Assembly (NCBI GenBank): GCA_021823555.1 | Contig: JAKANW010000011.1 | Location: 1-17,070, forward strand | DNA length: 17,070 nt | DNA from: Chloroflexota bacterium | Lineage (GTDB): Bacteria > Chloroflexota > Anaerolineae > Anaerolineales > Villigracilaceae | Direction of reading: 5' to 3' | Shown here: one piece after another, positions 7,616-14,128 of the stretch | Position numbering within the stretch: the first letter of the stretch is position 1 | Layout of the letters: the number at the start of each line of letters is the position of its first letter | The notes under the pieces: model-generated | Database searches by the model: none | What the model was told of the DNA's origin: nothing | Seen by the model: the letters and a program-made list of their open reading frames with translations, nothing else | Translations under genes and position numbers: made by a program

Positions 7616-7724
7616 GCTCTTTATTTTGCCCGTTCAGGAATTTCCGTCGCTTCTGGCGCACGTCAATGCCGCTGACTGCCAGCATCGCGAGAAAAGCAAT
7701 GACCAGAAAAACTGTTACAGACAT
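7587..7724 (-). CDS. Small single-span membrane protein, 45 residues
   Basis: This is a short ORF with an ATG at 7722-7724 and a strong ribosome site AAGGAG (7731-7736) at a 6-7 base spacing. Residues 2-20 (SVTVFLVIAFLAMLAVSGI) are a single hydrophobic span, then comes a basic patch DVRQKRRKF and a polar tail ending YPRYE. The basic side suggests the C terminus faces the cytoplasm. Its TGA lies 27 codon bases into surE, in another frame. The only ribosome site and promoter found between phoR and surE belong to this ORF rather than to surE itself. I do not recognise a family. It may be a real small membrane protein or a leader ORF that couples surE translation. Conservation in relatives would decide. 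Confidence 0.6.
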   Translation of the reverse strand: MSVTVFLVIAFLAMLAVSGIDVRQKRRKFLNGQNKEHEQTYPRYE

Positions 7725-7745
7725 CTTGTTACTCCTTACCGCCCA

Positions 7746-7801
7746 ATAATAACCAATCCGCCTTAAAAGTGGCCTAACAGGAAGTTAACAGTTGGTAAAA
7801 A
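7746..7801 (-). promoter_or_regulatory. Four-repeat Pho-box promoter of the small ORF and surE
   Basis: Hexamers TTAAAA 7763, CTAACA 7774, TTAACA 7785 and TAAAAA 7796 are spaced exactly 11 bp apart. On the - strand, a -10 box TATTAT (7746-7751) lies 11 bases beyond the ladder, the same geometry as at pstS1. The predicted start near 7739 leaves a leader of about 15 bases holding the AAGGAG site. This is the most regular ladder in the window. Confidence 0.75.
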
Positions 7802-7802
7802 A

Positions 7803-9053
7803 TTACGAGAGGGGAAGCGTAAAGAAAAACGTACTGCCTTCCCCCTCGCGGCTTTCTGCCCAGATCCTGCCGCCGTGCGCCTCGACGATATGGCGCGCAA
7901 TCGAGAGACCCAGCCCCGTGCCGCCGCCTGAACGCGAACGGTCCGATTTATAGAAGCGCTCGAAGATACGCGGCAGATCATCCGCCGGGATGCCAGTGCC
8001 CGTATCCCGCACGGCGAATCGCACCGCCCTTTCAGTTGGTTCCGCTATAAGGAAGATTTCCCCTCCCGGCCGCGTGAACTTGACCGCGTTGTGGATCAGG
8101 TTAACCAGCACCTGCTCCAGGCGGATCGCATCCGCGCTGACCTTCGGCAGGTTGGGTGGACAATCAACCCGCAAATTCAGTCCGGCGCGCTCGGCCTGCA
8201 GGCGCATCCGCCCGGCTGCAGACGAAAGCAGATCGAAAGCCGCGACAGGTTTCAGGTCCAGCGTGATCTGGCCCGATTCGATGCGCGAGAGCTCGAGCAG
8301 CTCGGCCGCCATTTGGGTCAGGGCATCCACTTCGGTCTGCATCTGGGCCAGGAAGTGGCGCGCGGCGGGCGGGTCATCCAGCGCACCTTCCTGCAAGGTC
8401 TCGGTCAGGGCTTTGAGGGATGCCAGCGGTGTGCGCAATTCATGGGAGAGGTTGCTGACGAAATCGCGGCGCACGGTTTCAAGGCGGCGCAGGCGGGTGA
8501 GATCCTGGACGAGCAACAGGCTGCCGCCGGGTGTGTGACGGTCGGGGATAACGAAGAGTTGCAGGAATTGCCGGCGGGTGGGCAGTTCAACGGATTCGCT
8601 TTGCACCTCGCCGCTTTCGTGGCCGCGCTGCCAGACCTGGACCAGTTGATGATAGCGCAGGGTCTCGGTGACCGAGCGTCCCACCAGGTCTTCCATATCT
8701 TCCCCGAAAAGACGCTCCGCGGCCGGGTTCGCAAACTGGACCCGGCAATCGGTGTCAATAATCAACACCCCATCGGTCAGTTGATCGAGGACGGTTGCCA
8801 GGCGGGCGCGCTCAGCATCCATCGTGGAAAGTTGGGAATTGAAACTGGAAGCCAGCGCCAGGACGGAATTGGAAAGGTCTTCCAATTCTTTCACATCGGT
8901 CGGCAAAGCGGATGCAGGCGCATCGCCTTCGGCTGCACGGCGAACACGCCGGGCATAGTCATTCAAAGTCTGACGCAACCGCCAGTTCTGCCAGGCGAAC
9001 ACCCCGGCGGCAATAAAAAAAATGACTACCAGAATCAAAGGGATCGAAGTCAC
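7803..9053 (-). CDS. phoR: Phosphate sensor histidine kinase PhoR
   Basis: This 416-residue membrane-anchored sensor kinase is the partner of PhoB. One N-terminal membrane span (about 3-21) is followed by a short HAMP/linker region (about 25-85), a PAS domain (about 85-190), a HisKA dimerisation domain with SNLSHELRTPLASLK (phospho-acceptor H204) and a HATPase domain with N-box NLIHNAVKF (N322), VRDTGTGIP, an F-box-like IFERFYKSDRS and GGGTGLGLSI. There is no periplasmic sensing domain, as in E. coli PhoR, so input is likely to come through PhoU/Pst. The GTG at 9051-9053 is chosen because AGGA lies seven bases upstream and the frame before it only mirrors phoB. It starts 17 bases after the phoB stop. 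Confidence 0.93.
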   Translation of the reverse strand: MTSIPLILVVIFFIAAGVFAWQNWRLRQTLNDYARRVRRAAEGDAPASALPTDVKELEDLSNSVLALASSFNSQLSTMDAERARLATVLDQLTDGVLIIDTDCRVQFANPAAERLFGEDMEDLVGRSVTETLRYHQLVQVWQRGHESGEVQSESVELPTRRQFLQLFVIPDRHTPGGSLLLVQDLTRLRRLETVRRDFVSNLSHELRTPLASLKALTETLQEGALDDPPAARHFLAQMQTEVDALTQMAAELLELSRIESGQITLDLKPVAAFDLLSSAAGRMRLQAERAGLNLRVDCPPNLPKVSADAIRLEQVLVNLIHNAVKFTRPGGEIFLIAEPTERAVRFAVRDTGTGIPADDLPRIFERFYKSDRSRSGGGTGLGLSIARHIVEAHGGRIWAESREGEGSTFFFTLPLS

Positions 9054-9070
9054 GGGATTTCCTGGAAGGA

Positions 9071-9784
9071 TCAGCCTTCGAAGCGGTATCCCCCGCCGCG
9101 AACAGTGACAATGCGCGTCGGTTTGGCCGCATCCGTTTCGATCTTTTGGCGCAGCCAGCGTACGTGGACATCCACCGTGCGGCTGTCGCCGATGAAGTCC
9201 CAGCCCCAAACGCGCTCGAGGATGAATTCGCGTGAAAGCATCTGCCCCCTGTGCTCGGCAAAGAAGAGCAGCAACTGGTATTCCTGGGGTTTGAGCTGCA
9301 GGGGGGTGGAGTCGAGGGTTACTTCACGGCGCGTGCGGTTGATCGTCAGGTTGCCAAAAGTCAACACGTTCTGGGATGGGGCTTCGGCGCCGCGGACTTT
9401 CTCCAGTTCATCCTGCAGGAAACGCGAACGGCGCAATTGGGCTTTGACGCGCGCCATCAGTTCGCGCATCGAGAACGGCTTGGTCAGGTAATCGTCTGCG
9501 CCCACTTCGAGGCCAACCACCCGGTCAATCTCATCGTCCCGGGCAGTCAGCATCAGGATGGGCATGCTCATCTCTTTGCGCAGGATGCGGCAGACCTCGA
9601 AGCCATCCAGTTCGGGCAGCATGAGGTCGAGCACCAACAGGTCGGGTTTGAGAGTGCGGGCTTTATCGAGGGCCACGCGGCCATCGCCAGCCGTCTCCAC
9701 GATATAGCCTTCCTTGTGGAGGTTGTAGGCCAGCGTCTCGCGCAAGGCGAGTTCATCTTCAACGATCAAAACGGTTTCAGGCAT
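9071..9784 (-). CDS. phoB: Phosphate response regulator PhoB (OmpR family)
   Basis: This 237-residue transcription factor has a receiver domain (1-120) with acidic pocket E9-D10, phospho-acceptor D53 in [14 protein letters not shown]80 and K102 (LTKPFS). A winged-helix DNA-binding domain follows (about 138-237) with [18 protein letters not shown], the recognition region [16 protein letters not shown] and the final hairpin [11 protein letters not shown]. It is expected to activate the 11-bp-repeat promoters found at pstS1, the small ORF/surE and its own gene. The ATG at 9782-9784 has no ribosome site, and a -10 box ends only eight bases upstream, so the message is probably leaderless. The gene is followed 17 bases later by phoR. 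Confidence 0.95.
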   Translation of the reverse strand: MPETVLIVEDELALRETLAYNLHKEGYIVETAGDGRVALDKARTLKPDLLVLDLMLPELDGFEVCRILRKEMSMPILMLTARDDEIDRVVGLEVGADDYLTKPFSMRELMARVKAQLRRSRFLQDELEKVRGAEAPSQNVLTFGNLTINRTRREVTLDSTPLQLKPQEYQLLLFFAEHRGQMLSREFILERVWGWDFIGDSRTVDVHVRWLRQKIETDAAKPTRIVTVRGGGYRFEG

Positions 9785-9792
9785 TTGTTAAC

Positions 9793-9838
9793 AATATACC
9801 ATAGAGGCATATTGAAGTTTGTTAAGAGCAAGTTAATG
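9793..9838 (-). promoter_or_regulatory. Pho-box promoter of phoB-phoR (autoregulation)
   Basis: TTAAGA 9822 and TTAATG 9833 are 11 bp apart, with a degenerate third unit ATTGAA at 9811 in phase. On the - strand an extended -10, TG-G-TATATT (9793-9798 for the hexamer), lies 12 bases past the ladder. The predicted start is within a few bases of the phoB ATG. Positive autoregulation of phoBR is established in other bacteria. Confidence 0.65.
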
Positions 9839-9867
9839 GACGGGGATCAACGATTGGGCTTTTTGGG

Positions 9868-10623
9868 TTAACCAAAGCGTCCGGTCACGTAATCTTCGGT
9901 GCGCTTCTCTTTAGGCGTCGTGAATATGTCTTTCCCTTCCCCATATTCCACCAGTTCCCCTTGCAGGAAAAAGGCGGCATAATCTGCGGTGCGGGCAGCT
10001 TGCTGGATCGAATGCGGCACCAGCACGATGGTGTATTCCTTTTTCAATTCCTGCAAAGCCGCTTCCACTTTCCCGGTCGAGATCGGGTCGAGACCGGAGG
10101 TTGGTTCATCGAGCAAAATGATCTCTGGCTGGAGCGCCAGCACACGCGCCAGGCAGAGACGCTGCTGCTGCCCGCCGGAGAGGGCAATGGCGGGATCGTT
10201 GAGGCGGTCCTTTACCTCCTCCCAAAGGGCGGCCAGCCTCAGGCTCCGCTCGACTGCTTCGTCCAGCCGTGATTTGCGCCTCTCGCCCGCCAGTTCCAAG
10301 CCATAGGTCAGGTTCTGGCGGATACTCATCGGCAGCACCACCGGGCGGGCAAAGACCATGCCCACCTTGCGGCGCAGGGCGATCACATCCGTTTGGGGAT
10401 CGAGCACATTTTCGCCGTCAATCAGGACGCGGCCTGAGCTGGCCTTTATCTCCGTCAGGTCGTTGAGACGATTCAGGCAGCGCAATAAGGTGGACTTTCC
10501 GCCTCCCGCGGGACCGAAGAGGACGCTCACCGCTTTCTCAGGGATTCCCAGGCTGACGCCTCGCAGTGACTCGGTGCCATCCGCGTATTGCAGGGACAAT
10601 TTCTCGATAGTGATCTTATCCAT
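9868..10623 (-). CDS. PstB-like phosphate ATPase, second copy, altered Q-loop
   Basis: This 251-residue ABC ATPase belongs to PstC2/PstA2. The family layout is intact: Walker A GPAGGGKS (about 37-44), signature LSGGQQQRL (about 148), Walker B IILLDEPTSGLDP (about 168-180), H-loop VPHSIQQ (H204) and tail EDYVTGRFG. Two departures stand out. The Q-loop reads GMVFARPVVLPMS, so the Gln that normally contacts the gamma-phosphate water and the permease is Ala92, and the usual NPFP is VVLP. The Walker A Ser-Gly-Cys is Ala-Gly-Gly. The start is uncertain: ATG at 10621-10623 (MDKITIEKL) is preferred, but an in-frame GTG at 10633-10635 overlaps the pstA2 stop and would add four residues. It is followed by phoB after 83 bases with a separate promoter. 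Confidence 0.88.
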   Translation of the reverse strand: MDKITIEKLSLQYADGTESLRGVSLGIPEKAVSVLFGPAGGGKSTLLRCLNRLNDLTEIKASSGRVLIDGENVLDPQTDVIALRRKVGMVFARPVVLPMSIRQNLTYGLELAGERRKSRLDEAVERSLRLAALWEEVKDRLNDPAIALSGGQQQRLCLARVLALQPEIILLDEPTSGLDPISTGKVEAALQELKKEYTIVLVPHSIQQAARTADYAAFFLQGELVEYGEGKDIFTTPKEKRTEDYVTGRFG

Positions 10624-10628
10624 AGGGG

Positions 10629-11492
10629 CTACCACTGACGCCGCGCCCGCGCCCGCGAACGGATGACGGTAGCGATCATGTTCATGGTCAACACGAAGGC
10701 CAGCAACACCAAGGCTGTGCCATATTGGATTCGGATCGGCATGTCAGGGACTTGCGTGGAGATCACAAAAAGGTGGTATGGCAGGGCCATGGTGGCATCG
10801 AACGGAGAACCAGGCAGGCGCGGCAGGAAGAAGGCTGCACCAGTAAACAGGATCGGCGCGGTCTCTCCTGCGGCGCGCTCGAGGCCAAGGATGACCCCCG
10901 TCAAAATGCCGGGGAGAGCCTGTGGCAAGACAATTCGTTGAATGGTCTGCCAGCGCGTGCCGCCCAGCGAAATGCTCACCGTGCGGAAGGATTGCGGCAC
11001 AGCCCGCAGGGCTTCCTCGGCGGTGCTGATGATGACCGGCAAGGTCATGATGGACAATGTCAACGAGGCAGCCAGGATACTGGTGCCGAATTTCAGGAAG
11101 AGCACGAACAGTCCCAACCCGAACAATCCATAGACCACCGAGGGGATACCCGACAGGTTGATGATAGCGATGCGGATCAAACGCGTCCAGGAATTATCCG
11201 GCGCGTATTCGGACAGGTAAATGGCTGCTGCGATCCCAAGAGGAACCGAGAAAACCGCGGCGCCTAATGTCAGATAGAAAGTGCCCACGATGGCTGGCAG
11301 GATGCCGCCTGCCCGCATCCCATCGCGCGGGAAACCTGCCAGGAATTCCCATGAAATGGCCGGGCCGCCTTGCACAAGGATATAGGCCACCACCGCAATG
11401 ATGGGAACCACTGTGCCAATCGCGATCAGGGTCAGCAGAGAGAAACCCAGTCGTTCGGCCAGCGTGCGGCTGAGGAGCGAAGTGCGCTTCAT
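10629..11492 (-). CDS. pstA: Phosphate ABC transporter permease PstA, second copy
   Basis: This 287-residue membrane permease has six hydrophobic spans. The EAA-type docking loop reads FRTVSISLGGTRWQTIQRIVLP, and the PstA-type block LERAAGETAPILFTG follows. It is shorter than PstA1 and only moderately similar, so this is an old duplicate or a separately acquired system rather than a recent copy. Its ATG shares one base with the pstC2 stop (TGATG), which indicates coupled translation. pstB2 starts at its stop codon. Confidence 0.93.
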   Translation of the reverse strand: MKRTSLLSRTLAERLGFSLLTLIAIGTVVPIIAVVAYILVQGGPAISWEFLAGFPRDGMRAGGILPAIVGTFYLTLGAAVFSVPLGIAAAIYLSEYAPDNSWTRLIRIAIINLSGIPSVVYGLFGLGLFVLFLKFGTSILAASLTLSIMTLPVIISTAEEALRAVPQSFRTVSISLGGTRWQTIQRIVLPQALPGILTGVILGLERAAGETAPILFTGAAFFLPRLPGSPFDATMALPYHLFVISTQVPDMPIRIQYGTALVLLAFVLTMNMIATVIRSRARARRQW

Positions 11493-12388
11493 CAGGACAG
11501 CACCCTTTCCGCGCGTTGCCTGGCCCGAAAGACAACAGAGGAGGCCGCCACATTGACGAGCAGAGAGATGATGAACAAAACCATGCCAATGAAGAAGAGC
11601 GTATGATAATGGACGCTCCCGTTGGCGACTTCGCCCATTTCCGCCGCGATGGTGGCGGTCATGGTGCGGACCGGGGAGAAGAGGCTGCCGGGAGCCAGGG
11701 CCAACACTGGCGCGTTGCCGGTCACCATCATCACGGTCATGGTCTCGCCGATGGCGCGGCCAACGCCCAGCATCACGGCGGTCAACACGCCGGAACTGGC
11801 GGCGGGCAACGTCACGCGCCAGATCGTCTGCCAGCGGGTTGCGCCCAACGCCCAGGCGCCCTCGCGGTACGAACGCGGCACCGCGTCGAGGGCATCCTCG
11901 GCGATGGAGACAACGGTCGGCACGGCGATACCTCCCAGGAGCAGGGAACCAGCCAGAGCGGTCAGGCCGGTCGGCAGGTTCAGTGCAGAGCGCAGGAACG
12001 GGGAAAGGATCAGGATGCCTAGAAAGCCAAGCACGACCGAAGGCAATCCACCCAGAAGTTCCACCAACGGTTTGAGGATTTCACGCATCCAGCGTGGGGC
12101 AATCTCGGAAATATATACCGCGGTCCCGATGCCAAACGGGATGGCGATCAAGGCGGCGCCGACGGTAACAATGAATGAGCCTATCAGGAGCGGCAGGATG
12201 CCGAAATAACCTTCAATCGGATACCAACGCACACTAAAGAGCGTGGAAAGCGGGACCTCGACCAGGGTCGGCAAGCCTTCGCGTAAGAGGAAGAAGAAAA
12301 TCAGGGCAACAAAAACAATTGCCGAATACCCCGAGGCTTTCACCAGCCGGGTAATAACAAATTCACGCCAGTTGAGAGTTTTTTCCAT
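11492..12388 (-). CDS. pstC: Phosphate ABC transporter permease PstC, second copy
   Basis: This 298-residue membrane permease pairs with PstA2. The first membrane helix is about residues 20-36, the periplasmic loop contains VRWYPIEGYFGILP, and the EAA loop is REGAWALGATRWQTIWRVTLP with GRAIGETMTVMMVTGN after it, which is diagnostic of PstC. It is about 36 residues shorter than PstC1. The ATG at 12386-12388 has a GGGGAG-type ribosome site that is supplied by the flank of the stem-loop repeat at 12394-12431. That repeat fills the 48-base gap to pstS2. Confidence 0.93.
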   Translation of the reverse strand: MEKTLNWREFVITRLVKASGYSAIVFVALIFFFLLREGLPTLVEVPLSTLFSVRWYPIEGYFGILPLLIGSFIVTVGAALIAIPFGIGTAVYISEIAPRWMREILKPLVELLGGLPSVVLGFLGILILSPFLRSALNLPTGLTALAGSLLLGGIAVPTVVSIAEDALDAVPRSYREGAWALGATRWQTIWRVTLPAASSGVLTAVMLGVGRAIGETMTVMMVTGNAPVLALAPGSLFSPVRTMTATIAAEMGEVANGSVHYHTLFFIGMVLFIISLLVNVAASSVVFRARQRAERVLS

Positions 12389-12393
12389 TGACT

Positions 12394-12431
12394 ACTCCCC
12401 CCTCTCCTGAAGGAGAGGGGCGGGGGTGAGG
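12394..12431 (-). repeat. Dispersed stem-loop repeat between pstS2 and pstC2
   Basis: The inverted repeat CCCCTCTCC (12399-12407), loop TGAA, GGAGAGGGG (12412-12420) is followed by CGGGGGTGAGG. On the - strand this matches the repeat in nadB at 979-1022 (CTCACCCCC, then the C-rich arm, loop and G-rich arm). In the pst message the stem sits just before the pstC2 ribosome site. No T-tract follows, so it is more likely a processing, stabilising or translation-limiting hairpin than a terminator. Confidence 0.75.
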
Positions 12432-12436
12432 TAAGG

Positions 12437-13321
12437 TTACTTGATCGGCACAAAGCCCAATTTTGTCACGATCTCCTGCGCCTGTGATGAGAGGATCCAA
12501 TCGAGATAAATCTTCACCGCGCCGGTTGGTTCACCAGCGGTATACATGTAAAGGTCGCGTGCAATCGGATAGGTACTGTTGTTCACCGTGTCAACGGAAG
12601 GCAGCACATACGGGCCGCTGATATCCTTGGCGATGGCGATCATCTTCAGGTCTTTGGGAACGTACCCCAGCCCGTCATAGCCAATTGCGTTCGGGTTCTG
12701 GCGCACTTCGGCGACAATCCCCTCCGAGGAGGGCAGAAGCAGGGTGTCCATCGAAAAGAGAGTCTTGTTATCCTTCTGCCCGAGGCGCAGTACCGTCTCA
12801 AGGAAGTAGACGTGCGTGCCCGAGTTGGTCTCGCGCGAAAGCCGCACAATGGGCCGGTTGTCCCCGCCCACTTCCTTCCAGTTATTGATCTTGCCGCTAT
12901 AGATATCGGAGATCTGCTGCAGGGTTAATTTTGATACCGGATTCCCAGGGTTGACGATCACCGCAATGGCATCGCGTGCAATGACGAACTCCACCGGGTT
13001 GATCCCTTTGGATTTGGCTGTGCTCATTTCTTCCGGTGAGATCTGGCGGGAGGCATTGGCAAGGTCCACGGTACCATTGAGCAGGGCCGCGATTCCCGTC
13101 CCGGACCCGCCGCCTGTTACCGAGATACGGATGTCCGGATGATCCAATTGGTATTGTTCGGCCCATGCCAGGGCCAGATTAACAATCGTATCGGAGCCTT
13201 TGTTTTCGATGTATGCAGTTGATGTTTGGGGGGATGTTTGGGCGGCGGCGTCCTGGGAACAGGAAGCGCCAAAGAGGGACAGCACAAGCAGAAGTCCGAC
13301 CAGACGCGCCGAGGATTTCAT
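12437..13321 (-). CDS. pstS: Phosphate-binding protein PstS, second copy
   Basis: This 294-residue protein is an exported solute-binding protein of the PstS family, much shorter than PstS1 and without its Pro/Thr linker. The N terminus has a basic region, a hydrophobic core and FGAS-C21, a somewhat atypical lipobox with Gly at -3, so it is probably a lipoprotein. Phosphate-site segments are KGSDTIVNLALAWAEQY, SVTGGGSGTGIAALLNGTVDLANASR and SRETNSGTHVYFLETVL, with GYDGLGYV and GFVPIK near the end. No ribosome site precedes the ATG. A TATAAT box ends seven bases upstream, so a leaderless message is expected. It diverges from pstB3 and leads the pstC2-pstA2-pstB2 operon. Confidence 0.93.
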   Translation of the reverse strand: MKSSARLVGLLLVLSLFGASCSQDAAAQTSPQTSTAYIENKGSDTIVNLALAWAEQYQLDHPDIRISVTGGGSGTGIAALLNGTVDLANASRQISPEEMSTAKSKGINPVEFVIARDAIAVIVNPGNPVSKLTLQQISDIYSGKINNWKEVGGDNRPIVRLSRETNSGTHVYFLETVLRLGQKDNKTLFSMDTLLLPSSEGIVAEVRQNPNAIGYDGLGYVPKDLKMIAIAKDISGPYVLPSVDTVNNSTYPIARDLYMYTAGEPTGAVKIYLDWILSSQAQEIVTKLGFVPIK

Positions 13322-13358
13322 CAGTTTGATTATATCTTAACGATGATAGAATCAACCC
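13322..13358. promoter_or_regulatory. Symmetric overlapping divergent promoters, pstS2 / pstB3
   Basis: Only 37 bases separate the two start codons. Toward pstS2: TTGATT (13355-13350), 15 bases, TATAAT (13334-13329), seven bases, ATG. Toward pstB3: TTGATT (13326-13331), 15 bases, TAGAAT (13347-13352), six bases, ATG. Each -35 overlaps the other promoter's -10, and the region is close to a palindrome. Neither gene has a ribosome site, which fits leaderless transcripts. No 11-bp Pho ladder is present. Confidence 0.65.
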
Positions 13359-14120
13359 ATGATCGAGTCTGCCTTTTCCGTCAACACGCTGAATTTTTAC
13401 TATGGCACTTCCCGGGCACTGTCCAATATCAGCCTTGAGATCGAGCCGCGCAAAGTCACCGCACTGATCGGGCCTTCGGGCTGCGGCAAGTCCACCTTCC
13501 TGCGCTGTTTGAACCGGATGAACGATACTATCGTAGGGACGCGCGTCGAAGGGGAGATTTTGCTCGACGGCAGGGATATCTACGGCGAAGATATGGATGT
13601 TGTTTCCCTGCGCCAGCGCGTGGGGATGGTCTTTCAAAAACCCAATCCTTTCCCGCAATCCATCTATGACAACGTAGCCTTCGGACCGCGCGTGATGGGT
13701 ACGGTGAATAACAAAAGGCAACTGGACGAGACTGTGGAACACAGCCTGGTCCGGGCTGCGTTGTGGGATGAGGTAAAAGATATGTTGAACGAACATGCCC
13801 TCAGCCTCTCGCTCGGCCAACAGCAAAGACTGTGCATCGCCCGAGTGGTAGCCGTTCAACCGGAAGTGATCCTGATGGACGAATCCACTTCCGCGCTCGA
13901 CCCGATTGCAACTTTGCGCGTCGAAGAGTTGATCGCGGAATTGAAAAAGGATTACACCATCGTGATCGTGACCCACAACATGCAGCAGGCCGCGCGCGTT
14001 TCAGACTATACCGGCTTGTTCTGGCTGGGGGAGTTGGTGGAGTTCCAGCCGACCAACACCATATTTACCCGGCCCAAACAGGAATTGACCGAAGCTTATA
14101 TTACCGGAAGAATGGGCTGA
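13359..14120 (+). CDS. PstB-like phosphate ATPase, third copy, altered signature motif
   Basis: This 253-residue ATPase is of the PstB family, divergent from pstS2 and with no permease on its own strand. Walker A GPSGCGKS (38-45), Q-loop [13 protein letters not shown] (Q93), H-loop IVTHNMQQ (H206) and the tail [10 protein letters not shown] are canonical. Two motif residues are not: the signature is LSLGQQQRL (Leu152 in place of the first Gly of LSGGQ), and the residue after the catalytic Glu is Ser ([12 protein letters not shown], normally DEP). It may serve PstC2/A2 or PstC1/A1, or combine with PstB2. The start has no ribosome site and lies six bases after a -10 box (leaderless). rsmI begins eight bases after its stop, so the two genes share a transcript. 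Confidence 0.88.
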   Translation: MIESAFSVNTLNFYYGTSRALSNISLEIEPRKVTALIGPSGCGKSTFLRCLNRMNDTIVGTRVEGEILLDGRDIYGEDMDVVSLRQRVGMVFQKPNPFPQSIYDNVAFGPRVMGTVNNKRQLDETVEHSLVRAALWDEVKDMLNEHALSLSLGQQQRLCIARVVAVQPEVILMDESTSALDPIATLRVEELIAELKKDYTIVIVTHNMQQAARVSDYTGLFWLGELVEFQPTNTIFTRPKQELTEAYITGRMG

Positions 14121-14128
14121 TCCCCTTC

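Noticed and set aside
8091..9491. A 466-codon open frame on the + strand opposite phoR and phoB
   Set aside because: It is antisense to two genes with full motif support; its length is an effect of the skewed codon use of those genes, and its residues look like no protein family.
13322..13358. A Pho box at the pstS2/pstB3 promoter
   Set aside because: Only one TTAA unit occurs, and no 11-bp partner is found on either side.
13179..13976. A 265-codon open frame on the - strand opposite pstB3 and crossing the divergent promoter
   Set aside because: It mirrors pstB3 and the pstS2 start region and has no start signal or recognisable domain.
13832..14128. Upstream extension of the rsmI frame
   Set aside because: It overlaps pstB3 in another frame; the RsmI family begins at the MGTLYLVATPIGN segment.
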